Origin: Acidimicrobiales bacterium
GTDB taxonomy: Bacteria; Actinomycetota; Acidimicrobiia; Acidimicrobiales; RAAP-2
Direction of reading: 5' to 3'
Length of the DNA stretch: 64,000 nt
Assembly: GCA_030039755.1 (NCBI GenBank)
Contig: JASHUY010000074.1
Span: 1-64,000 of the forward strand
Positions 35,344 to 44,514 of this stretch are shown here, one piece after another. The position numbers and the translations under genes are program-made. The notes under the pieces are model-generated. The model worked only from the letters and a program-made list of their open reading frames with translations, did not search any database and was not told the origin of the DNA. The first letter of the stretch is position 1; the number at the start of each line of letters is the position of its first letter.

Positions 35344-35747
35344 GACAGTGCTCCTTTGCGAACACGACCCGTCCGCACCCTGACCTCGCGGTAAGTGGGC
35401 GCGACGGGACGAACCGAGCCCGGAGCGCGCGGAGACGCGGACTCAGGCTCGCCGAATTGGTGACGGTGGACGGCCGACGTCGTCACGACGTCTCAGGCTT
35501 CCAGGCGCCGAGCATGGGGCCCGGTGCTGTGCGCGACCGGCGCTGACGCCGCGCTGCGCAGGGAACCTACGCGCCGGGCTGCGGGCGGGTACCCGCAGGG
35601 TCAGGGAATCGTCAGACCGCCCTCGGTGACAGCCTGACGTCGGTACTGTGGGGTTTGTCGGGGTCCGAGCTCACGACTGTCACCTCCTTTTGTCGATCTC
35701 CGGGCTTCGGTTGATCTCCGAGTCGTACGGGACGACCCCGTAGAAGC

Positions 35748-35763
35748 ATGAACAGCTTATCAT
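35748..35763. promoter_or_regulatory. ArsR/SmtB-type operator candidate
   Basis: Imperfect palindrome ATGAACAGCTTATCAT upstream of the ArsR gene. Confidence 0.5.
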
Positions 35764-35806
35764 GGATTGTCAAGTCGGGTGACGCCGAAAGGTCGATGGT
35801 GACGCG

Positions 35807-36199
35807 ATGAAGCCGCGGCCGGCACCGGGTTCCGTCGGTGACGCGCTCGCAATCAGCAACCCGGTGGCGGAGCGACTCGCCGACACGATGTTCGCGCTCT
35901 CGACGCCGAGCCGGGTGTTGATCCTGGGGCGCCTCCTCGGTGGCTCCTGCTCGGTGAGCGACCTGACCGACGCGCTCGGCATGGAGCAGTCGGCGGTGTC
36001 CCACCAGCTGCGGGTGCTGCGTGAGCACAGTCTGGTGCGTGCGGAGAAGGTCGGGAGAAAACGTCTTTACGCCCTGTACGACGAGCACGTCGCCACGCTG
36101 CTCAAGGCCGGGCTGAAGCACGTCGACCGGGAGGGGCGTTCCCGTGCCCCGAAGACCCATCTCCACCGGGCTCGGGGCCCGGGCGGGGGTGCGTCGTGA
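35807..36199 (+). CDS. ArsR/SmtB family metalloregulator
   Basis: LSTPSRVLILGRLLGGSCSVSDLTDALGMEQSAVSHQLRVLREHSLVRAEKVGRKRLYALYDEHV. Confidence 0.9.
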   Translation: MKPRPAPGSVGDALAISNPVAERLADTMFALSTPSRVLILGRLLGGSCSVSDLTDALGMEQSAVSHQLRVLREHSLVRAEKVGRKRLYALYDEHVATLLKAGLKHVDREGRSRAPKTHLHRARGPGGGAS

Positions 36200-37869
36200 A
36201 CGTGACCACCGACGGCCGGCATCGGGTCGACCGCGCGGAGGCGGCCCTGACGCGCGCCTCCTTCGCGCCGCCCGGCGACCGTCGCTCGCTGTTGGACCGG
36301 GCACACCGCGGCGACATCATCGGCGCGCTCGGCAAGGTGGCTTCCGTCGACGCCGCACCTCGCAGCGGCGTGCGGCGGCGGTTGCTCGCGCTCCTGGCGG
36401 TGATGGGTCCCGGGGTCGTGGTACTGGTGGCCGACAACGACGCCGGGGGAATCTCCACCTACGCCCAGGTCGGTCAGGACTACGGCACGAGGTTCCTGTG
36501 GCTGCTCGCGATACTCAGCGCAGCACTTCTCGTCAACCAGGAGATGGTCGGACGCCTGGGCGCGGTGACGGGAGCGGGCCACGCCCGGTTGATCTTTGAG
36601 CGCTTCGGACGACGGTGGGGATCTTTCGCGCTCGCCGATCTGCTGGTGGTCAACTTCCTCCTCATCGTCACGGAGTTCATCGGCGTCGCCTTCGGGCTCG
36701 GGTACTTCGGCATAAGTCGAGACGTGTCGGTGCCGCTCGCCGCGCTCCTCCTGATCTCGGTCACCGCCACCGGCAGCTTCCGCCGCTGGGAGCGGGCGAT
36801 GTACCTGTTTGTCGTGCTCAGCCTCGCGGCGGTGCCTCTGGCAGTGGTCGCCCATTCGGGCGCCGGGACGGGGTCCTTTGGAGCTGCGACGGGGCGACTC
36901 CCAGCTGAAAGTCCCGTGCTCGTCGCCGTCGCGCTCGTCGGCACCACGGTGGCGCCGTGGCAGCTGTTCTTCCAGCAATCCAACGTCGTGGACAAGCGGA
37001 TCACCACCCGATGGCTCTCGTACGAGCGGGCGGACACCACCATCGGGACCGTGCTCTTCGTCGTGGGCGCCATCGCGGTTCTCACCGCCTGCGCGTTCGC
37101 GTTCGACGGCACCTCGCTCCACGGCGCGTACGTCGACGCCGGTACTCTGGCCGACGCCCTCCGCCACCGGGTCGGTGAGTGGGCCGGAGCATTGTTCGCC
37201 GTCATCCTGCTCAACGGCTCCATCCTCGGTGCCTGCGCCGTCACGCTCTCCACTTCGTACGCGATCGGGGACGCGAGCGGCACGAAGCACTCGCTTCACC
37301 GGTCCTGGCGCGACGCCCGCCGGTTCCATGGGAGTTATGCGGCACTCATCGTCCTCGCCGGCGCGATCGTGCTGATACCCGGAGCGCCTCTGGGCATCGT
37401 CACCCTGGGCGTCCAGGCGTTGGCGGGGATCCTCCTTCCCAGTGCACTGGTGTTCTTGCTCCTGCTGAGCAACGACCGAACCGTGCTCGGCCCCTGGGTC
37501 AACCCGCGGTGGCTCAACGTCGTCACCGGCGCGCTCGTGGCCGACTTTCTCGTCCTGTCCGGGCTGCTCGTGGTCTCGACCCTGTTTCCGAGCTTCGCGA
37601 CCGGATGGCCGGTCGCCATCTCCAGCCTTGCCGGCGCCGGTGCCCTGGGCGCGGTCGCAGGTTTCCGCCTCGGCCGCGGGACTGGTGACGGACACGCCTC
37701 CAACTCCGACGCGGCACGCCGCGACTGGTCGATGCCGCGGATCGACAGCCTGGCTCCACCGCTCACGTCTCGGGCCCGAACGGTCGGGCTCGTGCTGCTT
37801 CGCTCGTACCTGGTCCTTGCAGCGGTCGCGGTCATCGTGAAGGTCATCCGCTTGCTGGTCGGCGCATGA
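36196..37869 (+). CDS. Nramp family divalent metal transporter (intact)
   Basis: VADNDAGGISTYAQVGQDYGTRFLW; GTTVAPWQLFFQQSNVVDKRIT; multi-TM. Confidence 0.9.
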   Translation: MNVTTDGRHRVDRAEAALTRASFAPPGDRRSLLDRAHRGDIIGALGKVASVDAAPRSGVRRRLLALLAVMGPGVVVLVADNDAGGISTYAQVGQDYGTRFLWLLAILSAALLVNQEMVGRLGAVTGAGHARLIFERFGRRWGSFALADLLVVNFLLIVTEFIGVAFGLGYFGISRDVSVPLAALLLISVTATGSFRRWERAMYLFVVLSLAAVPLAVVAHSGAGTGSFGAATGRLPAESPVLVAVALVGTTVAPWQLFFQQSNVVDKRITTRWLSYERADTTIGTVLFVVGAIAVLTACAFAFDGTSLHGAYVDAGTLADALRHRVGEWAGALFAVILLNGSILGACAVTLSTSYAIGDASGTKHSLHRSWRDARRFHGSYAALIVLAGAIVLIPGAPLGIVTLGVQALAGILLPSALVFLLLLSNDRTVLGPWVNPRWLNVVTGALVADFLVLSGLLVVSTLFPSFATGWPVAISSLAGAGALGAVAGFRLGRGTGDGHASNSDAARRDWSMPRIDSLAPPLTSRARTVGLVLLRSYLVLAAVAVIVKVIRLLVGA

Positions 37870-37893
37870 CGGGCGGGACCCCTCGACGGTGCC

Positions 37894-37961
37894 CCGCCGG
37901 CAGGGTCATGCCGCTGGCAGGGTCATCCCGCTGGCAGGGTCATCCCGCCGGCAGGGTCACG
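37894..37961. repeat. 17-bp tandem repeat, 4 copies: CCGCYGGCAGGGTCATS
   Basis: ccgccggcagggtcatg/ccgctggcagggtcatc/ccgctggcagggtcatc/ccgccggcagggtcacg. Confidence 0.95.
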
Positions 37962-38319
37962 AGGTGGGCCACAGTGGTGGACACGGATCTTCCTGCGGAA
38001 GGCTCATCCAGTCGCCGCGCACGGGTGCATAGCACTCGGCCACCACCGCTCCTTCCTCACCGGCTGTGACATGGTGGGGGACGTCGGGGCCCACCCGCCA
38101 GGAGCCGCCGGGACCGAGCGTTCTCGTCTCGCCCCCGATGGTGAAGGTGAGCGCGCCTTCGATGACGAATCCCATCTGCTCGTTGTCATGCGTGTGCTCC
38201 GGGACGCGCTCACCCGGGCCGATCTCGACGATGGCAAGGGTCATTCTTTCGCCGTCGACGATTCTCGCCCTCACCCCTTCCCAGATCGATCGGGGATGCA
38301 CGTCGCGCAACTCGCTCAT
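37957..38319 (-). CDS. cupin-domain protein
   Basis: ERVPEHTHDNEQMGFVIEGALTFTIGGETRTLGPGGSWRVGPDVPHHV; start refined from ORF 37957..38394. Confidence 0.8.
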   Translation of the reverse strand: MSELRDVHPRSIWEGVRARIVDGERMTLAIVEIGPGERVPEHTHDNEQMGFVIEGALTFTIGGETRTLGPGGSWRVGPDVPHHVTAGEEGAVVAECYAPVRGDWMSLPQEDPCPPLWPTS

Positions 38320-38435
38320 CGAAGTCACAGGATTCAAACCCTCAAACCCTCCCGTCCAACCTGCGGGCAACGACCGGGTGAACCCTATCCGCACGGGGGT
38401 CGTCCCCCCGTCAAGCCCGTGACCTCCGGGACGAG

Positions 38436-39785
38436 CTACGAGGCCAGCTCCTCATCGCGGCGCTCGAGCTTCAGCTGCCCCGTGTTCGCGTCGAAGTCGA
38501 AGAGCTCACCGAAACGTCCCCAGTCGATGGCGATCCTCATCTGCTCGCGCGCCTCCTCCTCGGAGAAACCCCGGCGCAACAGGTCGAGGAAGAACTCCTC
38601 GCTCAGCGTCCCGTCCTTCGTCGTCAGCAACGACTGGCAGATCGCCCGCACGAGCGGTGCCCGCTCGCGCGCGCGTTCGGCGAAGATCATCTTCGACTCG
38701 ACGATGTTGGCTGCGACGAACTTGCGGCCGTCTTCTGCAACCTGGATGTCGGCATCTTGCACCTCGGCCAGCCCCAACAGCTGGGCGGCGTCGACGAGGG
38801 GGAGGAGGTCGTCGACTTCGAAGGTCAAGGTGTGGGCAAGTTGCGGCAGGTCGTCGCGTCCGCCGTGTGCGATCAGGATCTCGAGGAGCCCGGACATGCC
38901 TCCCACCGTCGCCTGGGGAAGCGGGGTGTCGATCGGCGTCCCTTCCGGAGCCGGTGCCGCCGTCCAGATGTGCGCCGGCGGCCTCGTGTCCGGCCCGGTC
39001 ATGAGGGTGTAGATGTGGTCGACCAGCCCCTGGAAGGATTCATCGTGCCGTGCGCGCGGGTGGGGCAGGTGGCAGTCGATCTCGGTGCGGATGCGTCCCG
39101 GGTTCGCACCGAGGACGAAGATCCGGTCGGCCAGCAGCACCGCCTCTTCGATGTTGTGGGTCACGATGAGCATGGCCTTCGTCGGGAAATCCTTCTCCTG
39201 CCAGAGCCGCAGGAGCTCAGCCCGGAGGTTCTGCGCCGTGAGCACGTCGAGGGCCGAGAACGGCTCGTCCATCAGCAACGCCTCCGGCTCCACCACGAGT
39301 GCGCGGGCGAACCCGACCCGCTGGCGCATCCCACCCGAAAGCTCTCTCGGATAGGCGAGCTCGAAGCCGTCGAGGCCGATGGTGTCGATGGCACGCTCAG
39401 CCCGGGAGCGGCGGTCGGCGGGCGGGACGCCGAGGGCTTCCAGACCGAGCTCCACGTTCTGGCGGACGGTGAGCCACGGCAAGAGGGCAAAACTCTGGAA
39501 CACCATCGCGACACCCGGATTGGCGCCGTTGAGGGTCTGGCCGCGGTAGCGGACGATGCCCGAGGTCGGGGCGATCAACCCCGCGATACAGCGCAGAAGC
39601 GTGCTCTTGCCCGACCCGGAGCGCCCGAGAAGGGCGACGATCTCGCCTTCGCGTAAGTCGAGAGAGATGTCGTCGAGCACCGCGAGGGGACTGCCGTCGG
39701 GAGACACGAAGGACTTGGTGACGTGCGAGACCTCGATGATCGGTTCGGCTCCGCTCTTGTTCGGCGAATTCGCTGCCGAGGTCAC
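38436..39785 (-). CDS. nitrate/sulfonate-type ABC transporter ATPase with AAA-associated C-terminal domain
   Basis: Walker [31 protein letters not shown]; Walker B LLMDEPFSALD; C-terminal extension. Confidence 0.9.
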   Translation of the reverse strand: MTSAANSPNKSGAEPIIEVSHVTKSFVSPDGSPLAVLDDISLDLREGEIVALLGRSGSGKSTLLRCIAGLIAPTSGIVRYRGQTLNGANPGVAMVFQSFALLPWLTVRQNVELGLEALGVPPADRRSRAERAIDTIGLDGFELAYPRELSGGMRQRVGFARALVVEPEALLMDEPFSALDVLTAQNLRAELLRLWQEKDFPTKAMLIVTHNIEEAVLLADRIFVLGANPGRIRTEIDCHLPHPRARHDESFQGLVDHIYTLMTGPDTRPPAHIWTAAPAPEGTPIDTPLPQATVGGMSGLLEILIAHGGRDDLPQLAHTLTFEVDDLLPLVDAAQLLGLAEVQDADIQVAEDGRKFVAANIVESKMIFAERARERAPLVRAICQSLLTTKDGTLSEEFFLDLLRRGFSEEEAREQMRIAIDWGRFGELFDFDANTGQLKLERRDEELAS

Positions 39786-41571
39786 AGCGAGTACCTTGAC
39801 TCGGCCACCCCGTAGAGGCGCCGCCAGAACAGGCGGTTCACGACCACGACGAAGGCGCTCATGACGATGCCCCCTGCGACGAGGCTGGAGAAGGCGCCTT
39901 GGTTCGACGACGTCGCGATGTAGTTACCGAGCCCGTACGCGTTGAGGGTGTGGTGGTGCCAACTCACCAGCTCAGCCACGATCGAGGCGTTCCACGCGCC
40001 GCCGGCAGCGGTGATCCCGCCGGTGACGTAGGCCGGGAACACCGCCGGGAGGATGACCTGACTCCACCGCTGGCGTCGGTTCAGTCGGAGGTTCACCATC
40101 ATCTCGCGCAAGTCGTTGGGGATGGCGCTGGCGCCGGCGATGACGTTGAACAGGATGTACCACTGCGCTCCAGCATCATGAGGACGATCGCCCCGATGTC
40201 GAGCGGGATGCCGAGATCGATGAAGACAAGCGTGGCGAAGGGGAACAGCAAGATCGCTGGGAAGCTGGCGAGCACCTGCACGACCGGCTGCGCGTACCGG
40301 GACAGTTTCGGGCTCATCCCGATCTTCACCCCGATGGGGACCCAGATCAGGGTCGAGATGACGAGCAGGACGACGACACGGGCGAACGTGGCGAACCCCT
40401 CGCCGACCAGCTCGGGGAACCGGCCGAAGCCAAGGTGGGAATTCAGGTAGCGAACACCGATGACGACGACGGCCGCCGAGATCACGAGTACCACCACCCA
40501 GAAGACGAGGTCGCCGGTCCGTCGTCGGCGGACGTTCCCGTGGAGCGGGTACTCCGCCAAGCCGAAGGGGCGGGTCGCCCTGTCGAGTGCGCGTCCGGCC
40601 GGCCGCACGGCCGTCCCCGCGATGTGCGGGATCGACGAGCGGCGCAGAAAGTTCAGCACCACGCTCTTGGGGGGGTCGCCCGATTCGGAGCTCTCCATGC
40701 GGAACTTGTCCGCCCACGCCACGAGGGGGCGGAAGACGAAGAAGTTCGTCCCCACCACGAGGATCACCATGACACCGATGGCCACGCCCACCTTCGAGTA
40801 CGAGCCGGCGGCCACGGCGGCCGCCATGTAGCTGCCGATGCCCGGAAGGCTCTCTGGGACGCCCTTGCCGTGGACGAACACGGTGACCGCCTCCGAAGCC
40901 GTGAGGAAGAACCATCCCCCGCCCATGGACATCATCATGTTCCACACCAGGCCGATCATCGAGCTGGGCACGTCGAGCTTCCAGAACCGCTGCCACTTGG
41001 TGAGCCTCGACATGCGCGCCGCCTCGTCCAGCTCGGAGGGCTGGGCGACGAGCGAGTGGTAGAAGCTGAAGGTCATGTTCCATGCCTGCGACGTGAAGAT
41101 GACGAAGATCGAAGCGAGCTCCAGGCCGAGGACGCTGTTGGGGAAGAGCTTGATGAAGAACGTGAGGGCGATCGGCAGGAAGACGAGGATCGGTATCGAC
41201 TGGAGGATGTCGAGGACGGGGATGAGCACCTTCCTCGCCCGGCGCATTCGAGCGGCCGCGGTCCCGTAGACGAGGGTGAAGACGAACGAAAGGCCGAGCG
41301 CCAGGAACATCCGCAGGAGGGAGCGGGCGGCGTAGTAGGGAACGTCGGCCAAGTTGGTCGAGATGGTGATCGTGCTGCGTCCCGGGGTGAAGTTGATCGC
41401 CATCGACCGGCCGAGTCGCACGACGACATAGAGCACCACGACGACGCCGACGGCGACGACCAGGTCGACCCAGCTCAACTTCCGGCCGCGAAGGACCGGG
41501 CGGATCGGCAGGAAGCGCGAGTCCGCGGTGGAGCCGCCGCGCCGACTCGCCTCCACCTCGACCGGTGCCAC
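39782..41571 (-). pseudogene. ABC transporter permease (two fused BPD-type halves) interrupted by a frameshift near 40170
   Basis: Frame 40099..41571 ends ..IGAIVLMMLERSGTSC; other frame continues GAQWYILFNVIAGASAIPNDLREMMVNLRLNRRQRWSQVILPAVFPAYVTGGITAAGGAWNASIVAE. Confidence 0.85.
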
Positions 41572-41808
41572 CGGCGCACTCTACTGATCGGTCCTGTTCA
41601 ACCGCCGACTTCGAACGCCGCCCGGCGGCCCGTCGGCCCGTCGAGGCGTCCGAGGGGCCCGGACAGCAAGGCACCGAGCACGAGAGGCGCTCGACCAGGG
41701 GTGGAACCTTCGTAGCGTGGGGATGCCCGGCGCGATCCGGCCAGCCGGACGCAGGCCTTAGTCTTGGACGAGACGTCAGCTTCCGGAACCGAGAGCAGGA
41801 GGTAACCC

Positions 41809-42021
41809 GTGGCCGTCTCGTTGGTCCTTTACGTCGTTTCATTCGTCCTTGTCGGATGGGCGATCTTCGACATCGTCCGTCAGCCGGCTTGGAAGATGAG
41901 CAGGAATCGCAAGCTGGCATGGGGCCTCGGCGCAGGCGTCGGCTGGTTCTTCCTGGGCTTCGTCGGTGCGATCGTGGCTGCGATCTACCTCTTCGGTGTC
42001 CGACCTCGGCTCGCAAGGTAG
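41809..42021 (+). CDS. small membrane protein (70 aa)
   Basis: MAVSLVLYVVSFVLVGWAIFDIVRQPAWKMSRNRKLAWGLGAGVGWFFLGFVGAIVAAIYLF; CAGGAGG SD before GTG. Confidence 0.65.
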   Translation: MAVSLVLYVVSFVLVGWAIFDIVRQPAWKMSRNRKLAWGLGAGVGWFFLGFVGAIVAAIYLFGVRPRLAR

Positions 42022-42116
42022 GGCGCGCGGCCACCGACCGAGGCCCGGCCTGGCTCTCGACCGCGGGGTGAACTGCGAGGTGACCAGCGCGAGAGGGCCT
42101 CGGATCCGACGCGTTG

Positions 42117-43283
42117 TCAGGTCGTAATTGCGCGTCGAGGAACTCGACGTGAAGGCTCCGATGACCGCGTGTTGCCGGTAGGGCTTGTGAGGCGACGTTC
42201 AAGTTCGGTGAACTGCTGGATCAATTCTGGTGCCTCGAAGGCACGGTTGCGACGCCCGACATTTACCTGATTGAGGATGCCGACCTTCTCCAGTTGCGTA
42301 ATGGCTACGTTGGTCGCCTGGAAGGAGCGGCCAATCACGGCCGCGGCACCCTTGACAGTTACGATCGGTGCGCCGGGCAGGGCGTTGATCAGACGCTCGG
42401 CAGCCGAGCCGGACCTGAATCGACCGAGCCGACTGCGCCATTCGGCCTGCAGGGCCGAGACCTGATTCTCAAAGTCTTCGGCATCGCCGATCGCGCGACG
42501 ACACGCAGTCGCGAAGAGCCCCACCCAGCGGTTCATGCCGACCCTCGCCGCCTCCGAATCAGACCTCCCGACGTAACGAGTGGCCGTTAGACCTGCGACG
42601 TAATCCTGCGACCAAGTCGCGAGTACCAGGGAAATCGGCGCCACAACGCGAGCCGCGAGCCCCCGACGCCTAAGGACCAGATGAACGAGCGTGCGCCCGA
42701 TGCGACCGTTGCCATCCACGAAAGGGTGGATGGTCTCAAACTGGCAATGGGCCATCGCCGCCTGGGTGATCGCTGGCAATGAGGCCGTATTGCAAAATGT
42801 GGAGAGGTCGTTCAGCAGCCTGTCGACCTCCTCGGGCGGCGGCGGCACGAACACTGCTGAGCATGGGTTGTCACTGCTGCCTCCGATCCAGTTTTGCTCG
42901 GTGCGTACCCTGCCGGCCATCCCTTCGAGGGGCCCTCCAGCAAGTAGCCGTCTGTGCGCCTCCAAAAGGGTGTTGAGGGTGATTTCGTCTCCCGGAGCGA
43001 CAGTGGAGAGCGCCCATGACGTCGCCTGGATGTTCCCCAGGACCTCGACCGCGGTCACGTCGTTCGTTACGTCACCCAGCGCCTGGCCGGCCTCGGCCCG
43101 AAGCAGGCGCCGACCGCCTACTTCAAGTCCCTCGATCCTGGACGAGGCGATTGATTCCGCTCGCAGCAGTAACCGTGCAAGCGCCTCGGTGTCGGCCAGC
43201 GCGGTCGCGGCTGCGTCGAAGCGGGCGATGGCAATCTCCGCGTCGGCGACGTCGGCGGCGACGTCACCGTCGAGCCGTATCAC
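42117..43283 (-). CDS. Fic family protein
   Basis: HPFVDGNGRIGR Fic motif; inhibitory-helix-like SSRIEG; C-terminal winged-helix-like region. Confidence 0.9.
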   Translation of the reverse strand: MIRLDGDVAADVADAEIAIARFDAAATALADTEALARLLLRAESIASSRIEGLEVGGRRLLRAEAGQALGDVTNDVTAVEVLGNIQATSWALSTVAPGDEITLNTLLEAHRRLLAGGPLEGMAGRVRTEQNWIGGSSDNPCSAVFVPPPPEEVDRLLNDLSTFCNTASLPAITQAAMAHCQFETIHPFVDGNGRIGRTLVHLVLRRRGLAARVVAPISLVLATWSQDYVAGLTATRYVGRSDSEAARVGMNRWVGLFATACRRAIGDAEDFENQVSALQAEWRSRLGRFRSGSAAERLINALPGAPIVTVKGAAAVIGRSFQATNVAITQLEKVGILNQVNVGRRNRAFEAPELIQQFTELERRLTSPTGNTRSSEPSRRVPRRAITT

Positions 43284-43393
43284 CCGCCCGACCAGGGGGT
43301 CGGGGATGTACGCTTCGTAATCACAGGAGGCTCGGTCCCTTCGGGGCGACCCCGTGGCGACGGTCGAGCGGAGAGCAGGTTCGCGGCAGGTCG

Positions 43394-44479
43394 CTACGGC
43401 CTCTCCCGAAGCGCGCCGATGCCGAGCGACCCTTGTGCGGCCGAGCCGCTCGGGGCGGCCGGCGGGGCGACCGGGCTGCCACTTGCAACGGCTCGCGCAC
43501 CCCCGGCGTCACCCGGCAACGGTGGGGGGTCGTCGAGGAAGTCCGCCGTCGGCACGAAGAACAGCGTGCCCGTGACGGGGGTGGAGAAGTCGAGGATCCG
43601 GTCGTAGTTCCCGGGCGGATCTCCGAGGAACATGCGCTGAAGCATCAGTTCCGTGACCGACGGGCTGGCGGAGTATCCGATGAAGTACGTGCCGACCTCG
43701 CCGGACCTCAGTGAACCGAACGGCATGTTGTCGCGGACGATCTGGCGCTGCGTTCCGTCCGACCCGACGATGGTGTTCAGGGCGACGTGCGAGTTGGTCG
43801 GTTTGACGTCGTCCTCCAACTCGACGTTCGAAAGCTTTTCCCGCCCGATCACCTTCTCCTGCTCTTCGACCTCGAGCGCGTTCCAGGCGACGACGTCGTG
43901 CAGGTACTTCTGGACGATGACATAGCTCCCGCCGGAGAAGGCCGGGTCCTCGGAGCCGACGAACGCCGCGGCGTCAGCTGCCGGTCCAGTCGGGTTCTCG
44001 GTTCCGTCGACGAAGCCGAGCAGGTCCCGCTCGTCGAAGTACTTGAAGCCGTGCACCTCGTCGACCACCGTGGCGGCGCCGGCCAGCCGTTCCACCACCA
44101 ACGAGCCGAGCTCCCAACAGAGATCCATCCTCACCGCGCGAACGTGGACCAGAAGATCGCCCGGGGTGCTCACGGCCCGACGCCGAACACCGTCGAGGGA
44201 ACGGAAGGGGTGCAACTCGGCGGGTCGTGGGCCGGAGAAGAGGCGATCCCACGCGTCCGAACCGACCCCGACCACGACTGCGAGGCCACCGTGGAGCGCA
44301 CGGAAGCCGACCGTGCGCGCCAGGCCGGAAAGGTCGGCGAGCAGGTCGTGGGCGACCCGCTCACCTCCTTCGTCGATCGAAAGGACGAGAAACAGGGCAC
44401 TCCCGGTCAGCGGCGTCACCACCGGTTGGGCGACCGGCGGTTGGACACCCGTCGGGCTTTGCTCACCGATCGCCATCAC
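43394..44479 (-). CDS. DyP-type heme peroxidase with encapsulin cargo-loading-like C-terminus
   Basis: GFVDGTENP motif; C-terminal SGSAAQGSLGIGALRERP after a Pro/Ala/Gly-rich linker. Confidence 0.9.
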   Translation of the reverse strand: MMAIGEQSPTGVQPPVAQPVVTPLTGSALFLVLSIDEGGERVAHDLLADLSGLARTVGFRALHGGLAVVVGVGSDAWDRLFSGPRPAELHPFRSLDGVRRRAVSTPGDLLVHVRAVRMDLCWELGSLVVERLAGAATVVDEVHGFKYFDERDLLGFVDGTENPTGPAADAAAFVGSEDPAFSGGSYVIVQKYLHDVVAWNALEVEEQEKVIGREKLSNVELEDDVKPTNSHVALNTIVGSDGTQRQIVRDNMPFGSLRSGEVGTYFIGYSASPSVTELMLQRMFLGDPPGNYDRILDFSTPVTGTLFFVPTADFLDDPPPLPGDAGGARAVASGSPVAPPAAPSGSAAQGSLGIGALRERP

Positions 44480-44514
44480 GGTCCTCCCTCGTGTCCTCGC
44501 CGGTGAACTTTCGA

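Noticed and set aside
35344-35640. M-box or yybP-ykoY riboswitch in the Nramp leader
   Set aside because: Leader is long and structured, but I could not match the conserved cores of either riboswitch class
37894-37961. CRISPR-like array
   Set aside because: Units are contiguous 17-mers with no spacers; a simple tandem repeat
40150-40180. Programmed frameshift in the NitT/TauT-type permease
   Set aside because: A single missing G in a short G-run explains it; no precedent for recoding in this family
43787-44506. Plus-strand ORFs opposite the DyP gene
   Set aside because: No domain-like sequence; DyP motifs on the minus strand are unambiguous
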